Positions 4,909 to 8,286 of a stretch of 8,286 nucleotides of DNA are shown piece after piece; the first letter of the stretch is position 1, and each line of letters opens with the position of its first letter. A program made the translations under genes and the position numbers. Below the pieces are notes generated by a model. The model was not told the origin of the DNA. It made no database searches and saw only the letters and a program-made list of their open reading frames with translations. The stretch is from Candidatus Solibacter sp. (lineage in GTDB: Bacteria > Acidobacteriota > Terriglobia > Bryobacterales > Bryobacteraceae), in assembly GCA_026394025.1 (NCBI GenBank), contig JAPKZC010000189.1:5575-13860 (forward strand). The letters are read 5' to 3'.

Positions 4909-6975
4909 CCGTTGCGCCGCGATCACCGCCTGCCCCAGAGCGATCCCACCATCGTTGGGGGGCACGTTGCGATGCAGGAATAGCTCGAACCGCGACGCGC
5001 GGAGCGCTCGCGCCGTCAGACCCAGCAGCCGCATATTCTGAAACGTGCCGCCGCTCAGGCACACGCGGTTGAGGCCGCTTTCCCGGCGCAGGCGCAGACA
5101 CATCTCGTGGATGGCGTGCGCCAGGGTATTGTGAAAGCGCGCCGCTACTACCGGTGGTGGCGCGGTTTCCGTCAGGATGCGCTGCATCATGGGGCGAAAG
5201 TCGAGTTCCTCTCCGGCGATATCGAAAGGGTACGATTCCTCGCACGACGGGTCCACAATGGCTTCCAGTTCGATGGCCGCCTGGCCTGCGCGAATGCGCT
5301 GTTCCGGCACGCCGGTCAGGCGCTCCGATGCGCCGGGATACCCCAGTGCGGAGCGCCAAGGCTCGCGCACCGCCGCGTCTCCCCCGGCCAACGGCACGTA
5401 GCGCAGGTGCGCGCGCCGCGTAAACCCCGCGTAGCTGGCCAGCAGGAACTCGCCACCCCAGATGGCGCCGTCCTCGCCGTAACCGGTTCCGTCCATCGCC
5501 ACGCCGATCACTTCACCCGTCAATCCGTTCTCCGCCATGCAGGATGCGATGTGCGCGTGGTGGTGCTGCACACCGAACTTTTCCAGTCCCGGCAAACCGA
5601 GCGCGTACCTGGTGCTCAGATACCCCGGGTGCAGATCGTAAGCCACGGCGCGCGGCGTCACCCGGAAAAGCTTCTTCAGGTTGGCCAGCGTCTCCTCGAA
5701 GAAAACCAGCGTCTCGTAGTTTTCCAGATCTCCAATGTGCTGGCTCAGGATGGCGTGCGTCCCCTTGGTCAGGCAGAACACGTTCTTCAACTCGCCGCCG
5801 CAGGCGAGCAACTCGGGCAAGCCGCGTCCCACATCGAGCGTCTGCGGTGCGTAGCCGCGCGAGCGCCGCATGACGCGCTCCTCGCCTTCGAACATGCGCA
5901 CCACCGAATCGTCGGCGCGCATGTAGATGTCACGATTGTGGACCAGGAACCAGTCGGCGACCTCGCCCAGGCGCTCGTGCGCATCCTGGTTGTCCACCAC
6001 GATGGGCTCCTCGCTCAGATTGCCGCTGGTCATCACCAGTGCCGCGAACGCCGCGCCGCGGAACAACAGGTGGTGCAGCGGCGTGTACGGCAGCATGACG
6101 CCCAGCGCCGGGTTGCGGGGAGCGATGAGTTCCGGCAGTCTGGCGCCCTCGCGGCGCGGCAGAATCACGATCGGGCGCCGCGGCCCGCTGAGCGCGCGCG
6201 CCGCCTCATGGTCCACCGCGCAGAGTTCGTGCGCCGCCTCCAGATTGCGGACCATCACGGCGAACGGCTTGTCGCTGCGCCGCTTGCGCGCGCGCAAGCG
6301 GGCCACCGCCGCGGCATTGCGTGCATCGCAGGCGAGGTGAAATCCGCCCAGCCCCTTGATGGCCAGAATCTCCCCGTCCGCCAGACGGCGTTGCGCCTCC
6401 GCAATCTCCGCCGAGAGCGCGGGACCGCACGCCGGGCACGCGTTGGGCTGGGCGTGGAAGCGGCGATTCGCGGGGTCATGGTACTCCGCGCGGCACATCT
6501 GGCACATGGCGAAGTCCGCCATGGTGGTGTGCGGCCGGTCGTAAGGAATGTCGCGGATGATGGTGTACCGCGGGCCGCAGTTGGTGCAATTGGTGAAGGC
6601 GTACCCGTAGCGCCGGTTGTCCGGGCCGGTGCAATCGGCCAGGCACTCGGCACAGGTGGCGATGTCGGGAGAGACCAGCGCGAACCTGCCGGTCTCCGCC
6701 AGGCTCGGGCGTATGAAGAATCCGAGGTCGCCAGTGAGGGGCAGGGAAGTCACCGTGCGATCCTGAATCCACGCCAGCGGAGGGTGCTCGTTCTCCAGTG
6801 CTTTGAGGAAGGCCTCGACCGCGGCGTGCGGCCCTTCCACCTCCGCGACGAGGCCGGAGGAATCGTTCAGAACGTACCCCGCGAGGTTCAACCGCTGCGC
6901 CAGATTGTACACGAACGGCCGGAACCCGACGCCCTGGACAATCCCCCGCAACCGGACCTGAACACGCTGTGGCAT
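4900..6975 (-). CDS. hypF: HypF, carbamoyl phosphate-dependent maturation factor of [NiFe] hydrogenase, with an internal deletion (691 aa)
   Basis: HypF converts carbamoyl phosphate and ATP to a carbamoyl adenylate and transfers the carbamoyl group to HypE, the precursor of the active-site cyanide ligands. Numbered from the ATG at 6975, the order is canonical. An acylphosphatase domain spans about 3-90, with GIVQGVGFRPF (Arg19) and Asn37. Two zinc fingers follow, CX2CX18CX2C, at Cys108/111/130/133 and Cys158/161/180/183. A YrdC-like domain runs about 195-385 (AIKGLGGFHLACDA, SDKPFAVMVRN, MTSGNLSEEPI). A Kae1-like transferase domain has HHHAH (471-475), AMDGTGYGEDGAIWGGEF (from 493), LSGGTFQNMRLL and PPNDGGIALGQ. 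Between PWRSALGY and GQAAIELEA only 17 residues remain, where family members have about 60; see the finding. A TTG start at 7038 would add 21 residues encoded by an intergenic repeat and is rejected; an AGGAAG (6993-6988) lies 12 nt before the ATG. No other hyp or hydrogenase gene is in the window. Confidence 0.95.
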   Translation of the reverse strand: MPQRVQVRLRGIVQGVGFRPFVYNLAQRLNLAGYVLNDSSGLVAEVEGPHAAVEAFLKALENEHPPLAWIQDRTVTSLPLTGDLGFFIRPSLAETGRFALVSPDIATCAECLADCTGPDNRRYGYAFTNCTNCGPRYTIIRDIPYDRPHTTMADFAMCQMCRAEYHDPANRRFHAQPNACPACGPALSAEIAEAQRRLADGEILAIKGLGGFHLACDARNAAAVARLRARKRRSDKPFAVMVRNLEAAHELCAVDHEAARALSGPRRPIVILPRREGARLPELIAPRNPALGVMLPYTPLHHLLFRGAAFAALVMTSGNLSEEPIVVDNQDAHERLGEVADWFLVHNRDIYMRADDSVVRMFEGEERVMRRSRGYAPQTLDVGRGLPELLACGGELKNVFCLTKGTHAILSQHIGDLENYETLVFFEETLANLKKLFRVTPRAVAYDLHPGYLSTRYALGLPGLEKFGVQHHHAHIASCMAENGLTGEVIGVAMDGTGYGEDGAIWGGEFLLASYAGFTRRAHLRYVPLAGGDAAVREPWRSALGYPGASERLTGVPEQRIRAGQAAIELEAIVDPSCEESYPFDIAGEELDFRPMMQRILTETAPPPVVAARFHNTLAHAIHEMCLRLRRESGLNRVCLSGGTFQNMRLLGLTARALRASRFELFLHRNVPPNDGGIALGQAVIAAQRMK

Positions 6976-6984
6976 GGGTGTAAA

Positions 6985-7026
6985 ACGCTTCCTAACGGTC
7001 GCGGCTCGGATAGGCGCCGGAGCGCT
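6985..7026. repeat. Intergenic GC-rich repeat-like element before hypF
   Basis: The 66-bp gap between the archaemetzincin stop and the hypF ATG holds ACGGTCGCGGCTCGG (6995-7009) and a short palindrome GCGC-CGGA-GCGC (7014-7025). From memory, this 'ACGGTCGCGGCTC' string recurs between genes in Solibacter-like genomes and yields spurious peptides such as LTVAARIG. Only one copy is in the window, so the repeat status is recall rather than demonstration. Confidence 0.4.
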
Positions 7027-7041
7027 TTGCCTGGTCAATCC

Positions 7042-7593
7042 CTACCAGTATCCGTCACTGAGCACCGCTTTCGCGCATTTGGCGCAGAAATCCGCGCCCT
7101 TCACGTCCAGCCGCTCCACGCCGTGGCTGGACGACATCACGCACCGCCAATCCGCGCAGTGGCGGAGCCCGAAAGTGTGTCCCAACTCGTGCGCCGCCTC
7201 TTTCACGAGGCGTTCACGATGCAGCTCTTCGCGCCGCGGCATGCCGTAGAACTCCTCTTGCAGCCGCGCCGTGGAGACCACCGCGCAGTTGCCATCCAAC
7301 TGCGCCTCGCCAAATACGAAGGTGAGCACCGGGACATAGAGATCGCACGCCGTCACCCCAAGAATGCGCGCATCGGGGTCCGAGGCTCGTTCCAAACGCT
7401 GGAGGATCGCGGTCGAATAATACTGGCGCCGCCCCACGTCCAGCGCGAACGAGACGTCAAACGTCTCCGGCCGGATGCGGCACGGCGTGCGGAACGTGCG
7501 CGCCAGGGTGGCCGCCAGATGTTCCAGCACCACCAGGCCCGGCTCCAGCGGCCCGGCCCCGTTGGCGAGCGGGATCAGGTGGATCGGTTTCAC
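7042..7593 (-). CDS. amzA: Archaemetzincin-family zinc metalloprotease, 183 aa
   Basis: The core HELGHTFGLRHC (135-146) is the extended metzincin motif: His135, His139 and His145 bind the catalytic zinc and Glu136 is the general base. The met-turn methionine is Met153 (RCVM). A second, structural zinc is expected from Cys146, Cys151, Cys170 and Cys173 (CX4CX18CX2C), the feature that separates archaemetzincins from other metzincins. The N-terminal part (MKPIHLIPLANG, RRQYYSTAILQRL, ILGVTACDLYVPVLTFVFGEAQ) also fits the family, and the length is typical. No signal peptide is present, so it should act in the cytoplasm as an aminopeptidase-like enzyme; physiological substrates of bacterial members are unknown to me. 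It starts with GTG at 7593, which overlaps the TGA of the sigma54 activator by 4 nt (GTGA) and has no clear ribosome site, implying translational coupling to the regulator. The same protein family is better known from archaea, and its bacterial distribution is patchy. Confidence 0.93.
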   Translation of the reverse strand: MKPIHLIPLANGAGPLEPGLVVLEHLAATLARTFRTPCRIRPETFDVSFALDVGRRQYYSTAILQRLERASDPDARILGVTACDLYVPVLTFVFGEAQLDGNCAVVSTARLQEEFYGMPRREELHRERLVKEAAHELGHTFGLRHCADWRCVMSSSHGVERLDVKGADFCAKCAKAVLSDGYW

Positions 7594-8286
7594 CGCAGAC
7601 CGTAGCGCCGCAGCTTGTTATATAGCGTGGTGCGATCGATGTCCAGGATCCGCGCCGCGCGGGAGAGGTTGTGCTGCGTCTCGCGCAGTATGCGTTCGAT
7701 GTCGTCCAGCGTCTTGCCACCCTTGGGTTCGTCCACCTGAAACTGGAATGAGAAATCGGCCGGACGGATCTCATTGCCCCGGCCCACCACCAACGCCCGT
7801 TCCACCGCGTTCTCCAACTCGCGCACGTTGCCCGGCCAATCGTGGCGCATAAGCACCTCGATGGCTTCCTGCGCGAGTAGCGGCACCGGCCGGCTGGTTG
7901 CCATGCAGAACTTGTTCAGGAAGTGGGCCACCAACAGCGGTATGTCTTCCCGGCGGTCGCGCAGCGGCGGCAGCTCGATACAAAACACGTGCAGGCGGTA
8001 GTAAAGATCCGGGCGGAAGGTGCCGTTCTTGACCAGCGTTTCGAGATTCTTGTTGGTGGCGGCGATTGCCCGGAAATCCACCTTGATTTGCTGGTTGCCG
8101 CCCACGCGCACGATTTCCTTCTCTTGCAGCACGCGCAACAGGTCGGTCTGCGTCTTCAGGCTGATGTCGCTGATCTCGTCCAGGAAGACACTACCCCCGT
8201 CGGCCACCTCGAACTTGCCCTTCTTGCGGTACTGGGCACCGGTGAACGCGCCCTTTTCGTGGCCGAACAGTTCGCTCTCCAGCAGG
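7590..8286 (-). CDS. Sigma54-dependent transcriptional activator (NtrC-type AAA+ and Fis HTH), N-terminal part outside the window
   Basis: The visible 231 residues start within the AAA+ domain. ESELFGHEKGAFTGA (3-17) includes the GAFTGA loop that contacts sigma54. GGSVFLDEI (30-38) is Walker B. ATN (76-78) is sensor I. FRPDLYYRL (90-98) carries the arginine fingers. DWPGNVRELEN (149-159) is sensor II. A short linker leads to a Fis-type helix-turn-helix (about 193-231; NLSRAARILDIDRTTLYNKLRRYGLR), which binds the enhancer. All parts needed for ATP hydrolysis and sigma54 contact that lie in the window are intact. Walker A and the sensory domain (response-regulator receiver, PAS/GAF or other) are outside, so the signal is unknown. 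The ending LYNKLRRYGL is typical of the NtrC/AtoC/ZraR response-regulator group, making a two-component regulator the likelier option. It overlaps the archaemetzincin gene by 4 nt. Confidence 0.95.
   Translation of the reverse strand, partial: LLESELFGHEKGAFTGAQYRKKGKFEVADGGSVFLDEISDISLKTQTDLLRVLQEKEIVRVGGNQQIKVDFRAIAATNKNLETLVKNGTFRPDLYYRLHVFCIELPPLRDRREDIPLLVAHFLNKFCMATSRPVPLLAQEAIEVLMRHDWPGNVRELENAVERALVVGRGNEIRPADFSFQFQVDEPKGGKTLDDIERILRETQHNLSRAARILDIDRTTLYNKLRRYGLR

Noticed and set aside
5275..5290. A string in hypF resembling the palindromic repeat core (GGCCGCCTGGCCTGC), right at the deletion junction.
   Set aside because: It is the natural codon sequence of the conserved GQAA residues, so similarity is probably chance; a role of repeat homology in the deletion cannot be shown from one sequence.
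4874..5359. An upstream extension of the 228-aa protein into hypF.
   Set aside because: The extra residues are Arg/Ala/Gly-rich shadow translation of hypF in another frame, and a signal peptide begins at the ATG 4873.
6976..7038. A 21-residue N-terminal extension of HypF from a TTG at 7038.
   Set aside because: HypF proteins begin directly with the acylphosphatase domain; the extension is translated from an intergenic repeat-like sequence, while the ATG at 6975 gives a normal N-terminus.
6976..7041. A sigma54-type (-24/-12) promoter upstream of hypF or other - strand genes.
   Set aside because: No TGGCA-N-TTGC arrangement with correct spacing was found in any intergenic gap, so there is no sequence evidence that the sigma54 activator controls the genes seen here.
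5107..7605. A very long open frame on the + strand antisense to hypF and the archaemetzincin, and a similar one at 716-2065 antisense to a permease.
   Set aside because: They are rich in Arg, His, Gln and Val, have no recognisable motifs and mirror the codon positions of well-identified genes on the - strand, a common artefact of GC-rich coding DNA.

Overview
The window looks like chromosomal DNA from an Acidobacteriota bacterium of the Solibacter/Bryobacter type. The evidence is lineage-level and was recognised by eye, with no database search. The truncated first gene ends in the 'Solibacter' C-terminal domain (TIGR03437 type). A small secreted protein resembles a family common in those genomes. 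The sequence is GC-rich throughout, with long spurious open frames antisense to the real genes, and the intergenic gaps carry GC-rich palindromes.

Layout. One gene reads on the + strand (2-271, 5' end outside the window). Everything else, 294-8286, reads on the - strand. In the order of transcription the - strand genes are: a sigma54-dependent activator (3' part only, 7590-8286); an archaemetzincin metalloprotease overlapping it by 4 nt (7042-7593); hypF (4900-6975); a secreted protein of unknown function (4187-4873); an SGNH/GDSL hydrolase (3367-4128); two MacB/FtsX-type ABC permeases 3 nt apart (1991-3250 and 746-1987); and a small secreted beta-rich protein (294-659) that converges on the + strand gene. 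No gap exceeds 120 bp, so no gene-free stretch needs separate description.

How the genes work together. Only two pairs look tightly coupled: the sigma54 activator with the archaemetzincin (GTGA overlap), and the two permeases. The remaining genes share a strand but are probably several transcription units. There is a good sigma70-like promoter before the 121-aa gene, and there are leaderless-type -10 boxes directly before the 228-aa gene and the SGNH hydrolase. There are hairpins after the SGNH gene, after the 228-aa gene and between the convergent genes. Three products (121 aa, 228 aa, SGNH) have signal peptides and the permeases are envelope proteins. HypF is a cytoplasmic [NiFe]-hydrogenase maturation enzyme without its usual partners here.

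Most notable points. HypF lacks roughly 45 residues of its C-terminal domain, including the segment where the family's GRLFDAVAA-type motif belongs, yet the frame stays open. A family of palindromic units starts exactly at stop codons. The permease pair has no ATPase beside it. An archaemetzincin is translationally coupled to a sigma54 activator. I did not find a defence system, CRISPR array, integrase, transposase or RNA gene.
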